Origin: Murimonas intestini
GTDB lineage: Bacteria > Bacillota > Clostridia > Lachnospirales > Lachnospiraceae
Reading direction: 5' to 3'
Assembly: GCF_024622195.1 (NCBI RefSeq)
Contig: NZ_JANKBI010000001.1
Span: forward strand, 62,001-126,000
DNA length: 64,000 bases
Both the position numbers and the translations under genes were made by a program. Numbering within the stretch: position 1 is the stretch's first letter; each line of letters begins with the position of its first letter. Positions 8,172 to 15,777 of this stretch are shown one piece after another. Under the pieces are notes generated by a model. It did not search any database and was not told the origin of the DNA. It was given only the letters and a program-made list of their open reading frames with translations.

Positions 8172-8208
8172 ACACAGATTTTACAAAAAGAGGAATTGTT
8201 TTTTATAT
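8169..8208 (+). promoter_or_regulatory. Pho box and promoter of the pst operon
   Basis: Two exact TTTACA direct repeats at 8169-8174 and 8180-8185 are spaced 11 bp start to start, the geometry of PhoP binding sites in Bacillus (TT(A/C/T)ACA repeats). The second copy also serves as the -35 hexamer: 17 bp later TTATAT (8203-8208) is a plausible -10. The pstS ATG is 55 bp downstream. The promoter therefore looks directly controlled by the PhoP-like regulator encoded at 5728-6408. Confidence 0.8.
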
Positions 8209-8262
8209 GGTTCCTTTAGAATACATTCTTGTAAAACATAAAAAGATTTGGAGGAATTCATT

Positions 8263-9216
8263 ATGAGAAAATTGGCAGTTATGGCTCTGGCAGGTATCAT
8301 GACATTAGGGCTCGCAGCATGCGGGAATGGCAATGAAAGCACAGAAGCGGCAACTAAAGCGGCTACAGAGGCAAAGACGGAGGCGAAGACAGAAGCAAAA
8401 ACAGAAGCCCCCACAGAAGCTAAGGCTGAGACAGAAGCAGCAGAGGGAAGTGACACTGCTTCAGGAGATTTAAGCGGAACGGTCATCATAACAGGATCCA
8501 CATCTGTTGAGAAGATTTTAAATGATATGAAGGATGAATTTGAAGCCCTGAATCCAGATGTCAAGATCGAGTATACAGGCAGCGGTTCTTCAGCCGGCAT
8601 CACAGATACAAAATCAGGCACAAATAATATTGGCGCTGCATCCAGGGAATTAAAAGAGGAAGAAAAAGAGGATGCTTTAAAAACAGAAGTGTTTGCATAT
8701 GACGGCATTGCTGTGATCGTAAACCCGGCCAACACAGGGGTCACAGACATCACAGAAGAACAGCTGGCTGATATCTACTCCGGAAAGATCACAAACTGGA
8801 GCGAGGTTGGCGGTGAGGATGGTGACATCTTTGTAGTATCAAGGGAAGAGAGCTCAGGGACAAGAAGTGCATTTGAAGAGCTGATCGGACTTGAGGATGC
8901 AGGCGGACTTGCAGGCAGCGCTTCTGTGTCAGAAGGAAACGGACCTGTCCAGGCAGCTGTTGCAGGAAATGAAAATGCAATCGGATATGTATCCTTCTCA
9001 TTTATCGATGATACAGTAAAACCGCTGACAGTAGGCGGTGTTGAAGCGACAGCAGAGCTGGCTAAATCAGGTGATTATCCGCTGTCAAGGCCATTCCTTT
9101 TCTGCTACTATGATGACAAGGTGACAGACGCAGGCAAAGCATTTTTAGATTTTGCAGTTTCAGCAGACGGACAGGCCTGTGTAGATACACATGGCGGGAT
9201 CCGTGTAGACAAGTAA
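8263..9216 (+). CDS. pstS: Phosphate ABC transporter substrate-binding lipoprotein PstS
   Basis: A 317-residue lipoprotein that captures phosphate outside the membrane and hands it to PstCA. The start is ATG 8263, since GGAGG at 8250-8254 fits it and not the upstream in-frame ATG. The signal peptide ends in the lipobox LGLAAC with C20. A Thr/Glu/Ala/Lys linker (about 25-65) built from KTEA-type repeats tethers the binding domain. That domain carries GSTSVEKILND, YTGSGSSAGITD and SREESSGTRSAF, matching the phosphate-binding loops of PstS. It is the first gene of pstSCAB-phoU. Confidence 0.96.
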   Translation: MRKLAVMALAGIMTLGLAACGNGNESTEAATKAATEAKTEAKTEAKTEAPTEAKAETEAAEGSDTASGDLSGTVIITGSTSVEKILNDMKDEFEALNPDVKIEYTGSGSSAGITDTKSGTNNIGAASRELKEEEKEDALKTEVFAYDGIAVIVNPANTGVTDITEEQLADIYSGKITNWSEVGGEDGDIFVVSREESSGTRSAFEELIGLEDAGGLAGSASVSEGNGPVQAAVAGNENAIGYVSFSFIDDTVKPLTVGGVEATAELAKSGDYPLSRPFLFCYYDDKVTDAGKAFLDFAVSADGQACVDTHGGIRVDK

Positions 9217-9268
9217 CGATTTATCAGCAAAAGAGGTCTTAACAAGACATTAAGGAAGGAATTTGACA

Positions 9269-10165
9269 ATGGACCGGAATTTAAGCCGCAATGTAAAACG
9301 GGATGTATGGGAAAAAATTGTTGAAGGTATCTTTTTGATCTGTGCATTGGCCGGGGTTATTTCGGTAATTGCCATTATAGTCTTCGTATTTTATAAGGGG
9401 CTTCATCCATTTTTTGGAGAAGATGCGTACAGCTTCTGGGATTTCATTTCGGGAACGAGATGGGCTCCCAGCCAGAATGTATATGGTGTCTTCTATATGA
9501 TAGCAGGCTCAGTGCTGGCAACGGCGGGCGCCATCATCATAGGAGTGCCGATCGGAGTGCTGACAGCTGTATTCATAGCGGAAATGGCGCCGAAGGGTGC
9601 AGTCAGGGTAATCAAGCCGGCCATAGAATTACTGGCCGGCATTCCTTCTGTATTATACGGTGCATTCGGCCTGGGCGTAGTAGTCCCGATCATTAAAGAG
9701 ATCTCGCCCATGGTACAGGGCCAGTCCCTTCTGGCTGTTATTATTGTCCTGACTATAATGATATTACCGACAATTGTTTCACTCTCCGAAAGCGCTATCC
9801 GCGCAGTTCCAAAATCCTACAGGGAAGCTTCTCTGGGGCTTGGCGCCTCGAAGATCCAGACGATCTTCAAGGCTGTGCTGCCGGCAGCAAAATCAGGTAT
9901 ACTCTCGGCTACAGTACTGGGAGTAGGAAGAGCGATTGGTGAGACAATGGCAGTCATGATGATAGCAGGGAATCCTACCCAGGGACTCCCGAACAGCATA
10001 TGGTCCATGGTCCGGCCGCTGACCACTAATATCGCCATGGAGATGAGCTACGCATCAGGGCGGCAGCAGGAGATGCTTTTTGCAACGGGCGTTATCCTTT
10101 TTATCTTTATCATGATCGTAAATATCACACTGCTGAAGCTGACAAACAAGGAAGGTGACAAATAA
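9269..10165 (+). CDS. pstC: Phosphate ABC transporter permease PstC
   Basis: A 298-residue inner permease subunit with about six transmembrane helices. ATG 9269 is preferred over the in-frame TTG at 9263 because AAGGAAGGA (9252-9260) lies 8 bp upstream. Family features: the WxPxxxxYGVFYMIAGS segment after the first loop, LAGIPSVLYGAFGL, and the EAA-like loop SYREASLGLGASKIQTIFKAVLP that docks on PstB, then GRAIGETMAVMMIAGN. Its stop overlaps the start of pstA (TAATG). Confidence 0.96.
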   Translation: MDRNLSRNVKRDVWEKIVEGIFLICALAGVISVIAIIVFVFYKGLHPFFGEDAYSFWDFISGTRWAPSQNVYGVFYMIAGSVLATAGAIIIGVPIGVLTAVFIAEMAPKGAVRVIKPAIELLAGIPSVLYGAFGLGVVVPIIKEISPMVQGQSLLAVIIVLTIMILPTIVSLSESAIRAVPKSYREASLGLGASKIQTIFKAVLPAAKSGILSATVLGVGRAIGETMAVMMIAGNPTQGLPNSIWSMVRPLTTNIAMEMSYASGRQQEMLFATGVILFIFIMIVNITLLKLTNKEGDK

Positions 10166-11304
10166 TGAGCAGGAAGGCAAAAGACAATCTGGTGCGCGGC
10201 GCGATCTATGGCTGTGCAGGGTTTACTGTACTTATACTTGTGGTTATTATCGGATTCATTGTCATAAAAGGTCTTCCGGGCATCAGTATTGATTTTCTCA
10301 CAAGAGATTATGAAGACAAGACTACTTATATCTCTGTGGACGCGGCAGAACAGGAACAGACTTCGGGGCAGGAGGAAGGCTACGTGTCTTCCATCAAAGC
10401 TGTAATTGGGCTGAATGACAAAGGACAGGCTGTAATTACAAAATTAGATGAGGATTCTCCGCTTAAAGAAGCAAAAAATACGAAAAATGAGGCGTACCCT
10501 GTTTCAAAAAAAGATATCATTACAAAGGCCGGGGATTTGAAAATAGAGGGCATCAGTTCTCTGTCCGATGCTGTATCCAGCTTAAACGGGCTTTCGGGAA
10601 ATGTTAAACTGAAAATAACAAGACCGGGCGGAGGCATACTGCCGATGGTTGTCACGACCCTGTATATGATCGGCATCTCCCTTCTTATATCGGCGCCTGT
10701 AGGAATTTTCTCAGCAGTATATCTGATCGAGTATGCAAAACCGGGGCGGCTCATGTCCACCATACATTTTGCAATACAAAACCTTGCGGGTATTCCTTCT
10801 ATTATCTATGGCCTGTTCGGTTCCCTGTTCTTTGTAAAGGTATGCCGGCTGCAGTATTCTCTTCTGGCAGGAGCCCTGACACTTTCCATCATACTGCTTC
10901 CTACTATCATCACCACTACAGAGGAAGCTCTCAAAGCGATTCCGAAGACATACAGGGAATCTTCACTTGGTCTTGGGGCCACAAAGCTTCAGACAATAAA
11001 TAAAGTAATACTGCCCAATGCCATGCCTGGTATCCTGGTAGCTCTGCTGCTGGGGATAGGGCGCATCGTGGGTGAATCGGCCGCCCTTCTTCTGACGGCC
11101 GGGACGGTGGCGCAGATTCCGCAGGCTCTGTTTGGAAATTCTGCCAGCGGCGCAACCCTGACGATTAAGATGTATACTCTTATGAAGGAAGAAAATGATC
11201 TGACAACAGCCTGTGCCATCGGCATTGTACTGCTGGTAATCATTATTTTCATAAATTGGGCATCAAAAGCCATCACTAAACGGCTTTTAAAGAAAGGAGC
11301 ATAA
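10165..11304 (+). CDS. pstA: Phosphate permease PstA with a PDZ-like extracytoplasmic insert
   Basis: A 379-residue PstA, longer than the usual ~280-300. TM1 (about 14-36) is followed by about 120 residues before the conserved GGGILPMVVTTLYMIG. Within this, residues about 88-154 look like a PDZ domain: AVITKLDEDSPLKEA, a hydrophilic loop, KKDIITKAGDLKIEGISSLSD, then a final strand GNVKLKITRPGG. The rest is standard: LAGIPSIIYGLFG, the EAA loop TYRESSLGLGATKLQTINKVI and RIVGESAALLLTAG. Starts in a TAATG overlap with pstC. The PDZ call is by eye; the domain would face the PstS side of the membrane. Confidence 0.93.
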   Translation: MSRKAKDNLVRGAIYGCAGFTVLILVVIIGFIVIKGLPGISIDFLTRDYEDKTTYISVDAAEQEQTSGQEEGYVSSIKAVIGLNDKGQAVITKLDEDSPLKEAKNTKNEAYPVSKKDIITKAGDLKIEGISSLSDAVSSLNGLSGNVKLKITRPGGGILPMVVTTLYMIGISLLISAPVGIFSAVYLIEYAKPGRLMSTIHFAIQNLAGIPSIIYGLFGSLFFVKVCRLQYSLLAGALTLSIILLPTIITTTEEALKAIPKTYRESSLGLGATKLQTINKVILPNAMPGILVALLLGIGRIVGESAALLLTAGTVAQIPQALFGNSASGATLTIKMYTLMKEENDLTTACAIGIVLLVIIIFINWASKAITKRLLKKGA

Positions 11305-11308
11305 AACC

Positions 11309-12073
11309 ATGGCAGAAAAGAAGCCAGCCAAATTCTCGGTGCAGGATTTGAGCCTGTACTACGGGGATTTTAAGGCGCTGAATCAGATAAATATGGAAAT
11401 CCCGCAAAACGAGATAATCGCCTTTATCGGGCCCTCCGGCTGCGGAAAGTCCACCTTCCTGAAGACGATCAACAGAATGAACGACCTTATAGAAGGTGTA
11501 AAGGTAGAAGGAAAGATATATATGGACGGCACAGATATCTACAAAGATATAGATGTCATAAAGCTCCGCCAGAAAGTCGGCATGGTTTTTCAGCAGCCCA
11601 ATCCGTTCCCCATGAGTATCTATGATAACGTGGCATATGGACCAAGGATACATGGAATCAAGAAAAAATCACAGCTGGATGAGATCGTGGAGACAAGCCT
11701 GAAGCAGGCGGCTATCTGGGATGAGGTCAAAGACCGCCTGAAAAAGAATGCTCTGGGTATGTCCGGCGGCCAGCAGCAGCGTATCTGCATTGCAAGAGCT
11801 CTGGCTGTTGAGCCGGAAGTCATATTGATGGATGAGCCCACAAGCGCACTGGATCCTATTTCCACCCTGAAGATCGAGGATCTGGCTGTAGAGTTAAAGG
11901 AAAAATACACAATTATAATTGTTACTCACAATATGCAGCAGGCCAGCCGTATCTCTGACAGGACGGCATTTTTCCTCACAGGGGATGTCATCGAGTATGG
12001 GGAGACAGAGGAGATTTTCAATAACCCGGTACAGAAAAAGACTGAAGATTATATTACAGGCCGTTTCGGCTGA
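11309..12073 (+). CDS. pstB: Phosphate ABC transporter ATP-binding protein PstB
   Basis: A 254-residue cytoplasmic ATPase powering PstCA. Motifs: Walker A GPSGCGKST, Q-loop GMVFQQPNPFPMSIYDNVAYGPR (typical of PstB), signature MSGGQQQR, Walker B VILMDEPTSALDPIST and the H-loop THNMQQASRISD. Length is the family norm. It begins 4 bp after pstA with GAAAGGAGC as ribosome site. PstB also takes part in the PhoU/PhoR signalling complex in other bacteria. Confidence 0.97.
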   Translation: MAEKKPAKFSVQDLSLYYGDFKALNQINMEIPQNEIIAFIGPSGCGKSTFLKTINRMNDLIEGVKVEGKIYMDGTDIYKDIDVIKLRQKVGMVFQQPNPFPMSIYDNVAYGPRIHGIKKKSQLDEIVETSLKQAAIWDEVKDRLKKNALGMSGGQQQRICIARALAVEPEVILMDEPTSALDPISTLKIEDLAVELKEKYTIIIVTHNMQQASRISDRTAFFLTGDVIEYGETEEIFNNPVQKKTEDYITGRFG

Positions 12074-12089
12074 TTTGGAGGGAAACACA

Positions 12090-12752
12090 ATGACTACCAG
12101 AAAAATATACTTGGCTGAATTAGAAGAGCTCACTGAAAAGGTCAGTCTTATGGGGCAGAAGCTGGAAGAGATGATCGGTTCTGTAAAGAAGGCTCTCACT
12201 GAGATGGACGGGGAGCTGGCAAAGGCCATAATTGCCCAGGATGATGATATAGATGAGCTGGAGAGGACAGTGGAGCATGGATGCATACGCATAGTCGCGA
12301 AACAGCAGCCTGTAGCCACAGACCTGCGCAGAGTGACATCCATCATGCGCCTGATCGGTGATATTGAGCGCATAGCCGACCACTGCGGAGATATATCTGA
12401 ATATATTATCGCTCTCACAGGAGAATCCATCATACCCATGCCGGAAAATATCTTGGAGATGTTTGATGTAATGAAGAAAATGGTGGGCATGACCATAGAG
12501 AGCTTTATCACAGAAAATGTGCAGGAAACGGAAGAAGTCACTAAGATGGATGATATAGTGGATGATTATTTCGAGAAGATCAAAGATGAGCTGTGCATTG
12601 CCATGAAACACAACCCGGAGCATATAAGGGCATATGCGGATTACCTGCTGATAGCCAAATATGTAGAGAGGATGGCTGACCATTCCACGAATATTGCCGA
12701 GTGGACGGCATTCATCGTGACGGGTGACCTGGAACAGTATATGAATATTTAG
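12090..12752 (+). CDS. phoU: Phosphate signalling/transport regulator PhoU
   Basis: A 220-residue PhoU; the start ATG 12090 follows GGAGGG by a normal spacing and 16 bp after pstB. Two three-helix repeats each hold the metal-binding signature: LIGDIERIADHCGDISEYI in the first and AKYVERMADHSTNIAEW in the second. In the family PhoU links Pst transport status to PhoR kinase activity, silencing the Pho response when phosphate is sufficient. Last gene of the operon, followed by a terminator. A second PhoU-like module exists in this window as the tail of the Na/Pi transporter. Confidence 0.95.
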   Translation: MTTRKIYLAELEELTEKVSLMGQKLEEMIGSVKKALTEMDGELAKAIIAQDDDIDELERTVEHGCIRIVAKQQPVATDLRRVTSIMRLIGDIERIADHCGDISEYIIALTGESIIPMPENILEMFDVMKKMVGMTIESFITENVQETEEVTKMDDIVDDYFEKIKDELCIAMKHNPEHIRAYADYLLIAKYVERMADHSTNIAEWTAFIVTGDLEQYMNI

Positions 12753-12780
12753 TACGGATATATTTAACATAATTATTAGA

Positions 12781-12810
12781 AACTGCCCTGCGTAAAGCGG
12801 GGCAGTTTTT
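12781..12810 (+). terminator. Terminator of the pst-phoU operon
   Basis: AACTGCCC (12781-12788) pairs with GGGCAGTT (12800-12807), with a GC pair set inside, followed by a T run. Confidence 0.9.
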
Positions 12811-12828
12811 AATAAATCCTAAAAGTAA

Positions 12829-12858
12829 TTGACAGAAGGCCCATAAAACATCTATAAT
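12829..12858 (+). promoter_or_regulatory. SigA-type promoter of rsmD-coaD
   Basis: TTGACA (12829-12834) and TATAAT (12853-12858) are both exact consensus hexamers with an 18-bp spacer, 38 bp before the rsmD ATG. Confidence 0.85.
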
Positions 12859-12895
12859 AAAACGGATGTAACTATTCAGCAGGGGAGTATGCAAA

Positions 12896-13453
12896 ATGAG
12901 AGTAATTGCAGGCAAGGCCAGAAGGCTGCCTTTAAAAACAGTTCCGGGGCTTGAGACCAGGCCTACTACGGACCGCATAAAAGAAACACTTTTTAACATG
13001 CTTCAGGATGAGATAGCGGACAGCCGTTTTCTGGATCTTTTTGCCGGCAGCGGCGGTATTGGCATTGAAGCGCTGAGCCGCGGGGCCGGGATGTCAGTCT
13101 TTGTAGAGAATAACCGCGCAGCGGCTGCGTGTATCAGGGAGAACCTGGCTTTTACAAGGCTGGAAGGACAGGCGGAGGTGATCACACAAGATGCGGTGAG
13201 CGCCATCAGGCGGATGGAGGGCAGGGAGCCCTTTGATATTATATTCATGGACCCGCCTTACAATAAAGGCCTTGAGGCGGAGGCGCTGTCAATCCTGAAG
13301 GATTCTTCCCTTGTGTCAGGGGACACTCTGATCATAGTGGAGACTGCCTTAAACGCTGATTGCAGCTATCTGGAAGAAATTGGCTACATACTGGAAAAGA
13401 GGAAAGAATACAAAACAAATGCCCATCTGTTTATCAGAAGGCAGAAGGAGTAA
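12896..13453 (+). CDS. rsmD: 16S rRNA (guanine-966-N2)-methyltransferase RsmD
   Basis: A 185-residue SAM-dependent methyltransferase modifying G966 of 16S rRNA on the assembling 30S subunit. The start MRVIAGKARRLPL is characteristic of the family; the SAM site shows LDLFAGSGGIGIEALSRGA and the catalytic motif is IIFMDPPYNKG (DPPY). Length is standard. It is 3 bp upstream of coaD, the same pairing seen in Bacillus (ylbH-ylbI). Confidence 0.96.
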   Translation: MRVIAGKARRLPLKTVPGLETRPTTDRIKETLFNMLQDEIADSRFLDLFAGSGGIGIEALSRGAGMSVFVENNRAAAACIRENLAFTRLEGQAEVITQDAVSAIRRMEGREPFDIIFMDPPYNKGLEAEALSILKDSSLVSGDTLIIVETALNADCSYLEEIGYILEKRKEYKTNAHLFIRRQKE

Positions 13454-13456
13454 GAG

Positions 13457-13948
13457 ATGAGAAAAGCTGTATATCCGGGAAGTTTTGATCCGGTGACCTT
13501 CGGTCATCTGGACGTTATCGCACGTTCAGCAGCTCTTGTGGATGAGCTGGTAGTTGGAGTTCTGGTCAATAACGTTAAAACACCGTTGTTTTCTGTGGAA
13601 GAACGTGTTAATATACTTTTAGAAGTCACGAAGGACATACCCAATGTCAGGGTTGAGTCCTTTTCAGGGCTGTCAGTTGATTTTGCGAAACAGCGCGGAG
13701 CCAAATTTATAGTAAGGGGGCTTCGGGCTATTACGGATTTCGACTATGAGCTGCAGATGTCCCAGACAAACCGGATACTGAATCCTGAAATTGATACTAT
13801 CTTTTTGACCACAAGCCTTGAATATGCATATCTGAGTTCAACAACAGTTAAGGAAGTGGCGTCTTACGGCGGAGATATCTCTGAATTTGTCCCTGGAATC
13901 GTTGTGGACAAGATTTATAATAAAATCTGGGAGAAGCATGAAAAGTAA
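13457..13948 (+). CDS. coaD: Phosphopantetheine adenylyltransferase CoaD
   Basis: A 163-residue nucleotidyltransferase making dephospho-CoA from phosphopantetheine and ATP, the penultimate step of CoA synthesis. Motifs: YPGSFDPVTFGHLD with the TxGH ATP site, VRGLRAITDFDYELQM which binds the pantetheine arm, and YLSSTTVKEVASYGGD in place of the usual ISSTxVRE. Full-length and intact. Overlap-free and closely spaced with rsmD. Confidence 0.97.
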   Translation: MRKAVYPGSFDPVTFGHLDVIARSAALVDELVVGVLVNNVKTPLFSVEERVNILLEVTKDIPNVRVESFSGLSVDFAKQRGAKFIVRGLRAITDFDYELQMSQTNRILNPEIDTIFLTTSLEYAYLSSTTVKEVASYGGDISEFVPGIVVDKIYNKIWEKHEK

Positions 13949-13988
13949 GTCAAAGACCTACAGAAATAAAAAATAAGGAGAGATAGAA

Positions 13989-14612
13989 ATGAGCAGCAGA
14001 ATTGAGCAGATTATTGAGGAAATCGAGGAATATGTAGACAGTTGTAAATTCCAGCCGCTGTCTTCTACTAAGATCGTTGTAAATAAAGAAGAGCTGGAAG
14101 AGTTATTGAGAGAGCTGCGTATGAAAACGCCGGATGAGATCAAAAGGTATCAGAAGATCATCAGCAATAAAGATGCTATTCTGGCTGACGCCCAGTCCAA
14201 GGCTGACAATATGATAGCGGAAGCCACCTCCCAGACACAGCAGATGATCACTGAGAGTGAAGTTATGCAGCAGGCTTATGCACAGTCAAATGAATTACTG
14301 GAAAAGACAAACCAGCAGGCACAGGAGATTCTCGACAACGCTACAAATGATGCAAACAGCATCCGTTTGGGCGCGCTTCAGTATGCTGATGAAATGCTCG
14401 AGAATTTAGAAAAGATCATGAGCCATACGATTGATACGGCAGGAGCTAAATACAATAATTTTATAAATTCTATCCAGTCCTGCTATGACATTGTCAATAA
14501 GAACCGCAGAGAGCTCTCCCCGCAGGCGCCTCCGTCCAGCTATACCACAGGCGGAAGCTATGAGGAAGCTCCTGAGTATGAAGAGGGAACACAGGCTGCA
14601 GCTGAAGAATAA
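13989..14612 (+). CDS. Coiled-coil protein of unknown function between coaD and ylbJ
   Basis: A 207-residue, largely helical protein with no membrane segment. Residues about 60-150 are alanine, glutamine and glutamate rich with heptad character (ILADAQSKADNMIAEATS, EILDNATNDANSIRLGA), recalling ATP synthase b/H-type stalk subunits or DivIVA-like scaffolds, and the tail (170-207) is Pro/Glu/Tyr-rich and probably disordered. Such proteins are often labelled ATPase in Lachnospiraceae without evidence of ATP binding; I see no Walker motif. Its position after coaD suggests a housekeeping, possibly cell-envelope role, but no function can be assigned. Confidence 0.8.
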   Translation: MSSRIEQIIEEIEEYVDSCKFQPLSSTKIVVNKEELEELLRELRMKTPDEIKRYQKIISNKDAILADAQSKADNMIAEATSQTQQMITESEVMQQAYAQSNELLEKTNQQAQEILDNATNDANSIRLGALQYADEMLENLEKIMSHTIDTAGAKYNNFINSIQSCYDIVNKNRRELSPQAPPSSYTTGGSYEEAPEYEEGTQAAAEE

Positions 14613-14662
14613 GTAAGGACTGCTTTTGTACCGTGTGCAGCTGCGCATCCCCAGGAGACTTG

Positions 14663-14683
14663 CGGATAGGAATTTCCTATCCG
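14663..14683. terminator. Hairpin between converging genes
   Basis: CGGATAGGA (14663-14671) and TCCTATCCG (14675-14683) form a perfect 9-bp stem with a 3-base loop. It includes the ylbJ stop codon and lies between two converging genes. No T tract follows on either strand, so it is a weak or bidirectional terminator candidate. Confidence 0.45.
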
Positions 14684-15606
14684 TGAACAAAGATCAGCGC
14701 CAGCGTAAATGCGAGGGCGCTGATTATTATTTTAGATACAAGATATGGAAGTATCTTCAGATCAGTGCCATTTAACATGCTTTCAGTCTGTGCCAGGGCG
14801 GAGAGGCCTCCGAATGAGGTGACCGCTGCCAGGGCGGGGATGCACAGGGCATTTCCGGCAAAGGCCTCCGATACGGCTTGTATCCCTGTCGTCACTTCAG
14901 TGACGCCTGCGATGGAGGCGGCCCATATCCCGGAGAGGAAGGGCAGTTCACGGATGAGCCTGGCTATAATGGAAAACATGATAATATATGCCCCAAGTTT
15001 TGTAACAGTAATAACAGAATCCAGGATGCAGGCATCTATCAGTCCGAAATCAATCCGGACCGGGGATGCTTTTTCTTTGACTGTTTTTACTTCTTTTTTC
15101 ATAAGGGGCCTGTACTTTGCCCCGCTGACCATACCGTAAAGGACAGGGGCGCCGAATATGATGACAAGGACAGGGCCCATCAGTTGCGGAGCTTTTATAT
15201 TCTGCAGTACAAGAAAGGTGATCACAAATGCCGGACTCACATTGTTGCAGAAATTCAGCAAATAGGCAGCCTGGGCATGCCCCATCAGATCCTGGCGGCG
15301 CAGATCGGCGATGGTCTTGGCCCCCATGGGATATCCGCAGAAAAAGCCGGCCAGCAGAGAATATGTACCGTAGCTGTCTATGCCAAAAAGAAGCCGGCCA
15401 GCCGGAGTGAAAAAACGCATGAGCGATTTGATAAGGCCGCCTTTCATCAGGACGCCTGAGAGGATCATGAAAGGAAGCAGGGTGGGCACTACAGAGTCCA
15501 TCCACAGGGCCAGCCCGTACCTGGCTCCCTCGAGGGAAGGCTGGGGAATAAAAAGAAGAAGCATTAAAAAGAAAGTGATACATGCAGGAAAAAGAAATTT
15601 TTTCAC
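14677..15606 (-). CDS. ylbJ: YlbJ-type sporulation integral membrane protein
   Basis: A 309-residue polytopic membrane protein with about eight hydrophobic helices and two nucleoside-recognition (Gate) repeats. Recognisable stretches are SVVPTLLPFMILSGVLM, LLAGFFCGYPMGAKT and LLNFCNNVSPAFVITFL, the last two being strongly conserved in YlbJ. In Bacillus it is made in the mother cell under SigE and is needed for spore cortex formation. Its place next to coaD is conserved, although here it runs on the opposite strand. Expression should be sporulation-specific; I could not identify a convincing SigE promoter. Confidence 0.92.
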   Translation of the reverse strand: MKKFLFPACITFFLMLLLFIPQPSLEGARYGLALWMDSVVPTLLPFMILSGVLMKGGLIKSLMRFFTPAGRLLFGIDSYGTYSLLAGFFCGYPMGAKTIADLRRQDLMGHAQAAYLLNFCNNVSPAFVITFLVLQNIKAPQLMGPVLVIIFGAPVLYGMVSGAKYRPLMKKEVKTVKEKASPVRIDFGLIDACILDSVITVTKLGAYIIMFSIIARLIRELPFLSGIWAASIAGVTEVTTGIQAVSEAFAGNALCIPALAAVTSFGGLSALAQTESMLNGTDLKILPYLVSKIIISALAFTLALIFVHG

Positions 15607-15717
15607 GGCCGGTTACCAGAGCCTTTTTGAAAAATGCTCTGAATTCCTTTTTTCTTACAGTCTATGCACAAGACATGTATTTTAGTGCACGAAGTGAAAA
15701 AGACGGGCTCATGTACT

Positions 15718-15731
15718 GAACAGATCTGTTC
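15718..15731. promoter_or_regulatory. 14-bp perfect palindrome upstream of the M23 peptidase
   Basis: GAACAGATCTGTTC is an exact palindrome 46 bp before the peptidase ATG. It resembles a regulator operator. The half sites GAAC/GTTC recall a LexA box, but the gap is 6 rather than 4 bases. Confidence 0.35.
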
Positions 15732-15777
15732 CGGCATATATTTATATGTATGTAAAGATAGTAACAGGAAAAGGTCT

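Noticed and set aside
11894..12541. 215-codon open frame on the minus strand across pstB-phoU
   Set aside because: Ser/Met-rich shadow of two well-supported genes.
12120..12770. 216-codon open frame on the minus strand
   Set aside because: Lies entirely antisense to phoU; composition is that of a shadow frame and there is no ribosome site or domain.
15718..15731. LexA box upstream of the M23 peptidase
   Set aside because: GAAC and GTTC are separated by 6 bases, whereas Gram-positive LexA boxes have 4; kept only as an unassigned palindrome.
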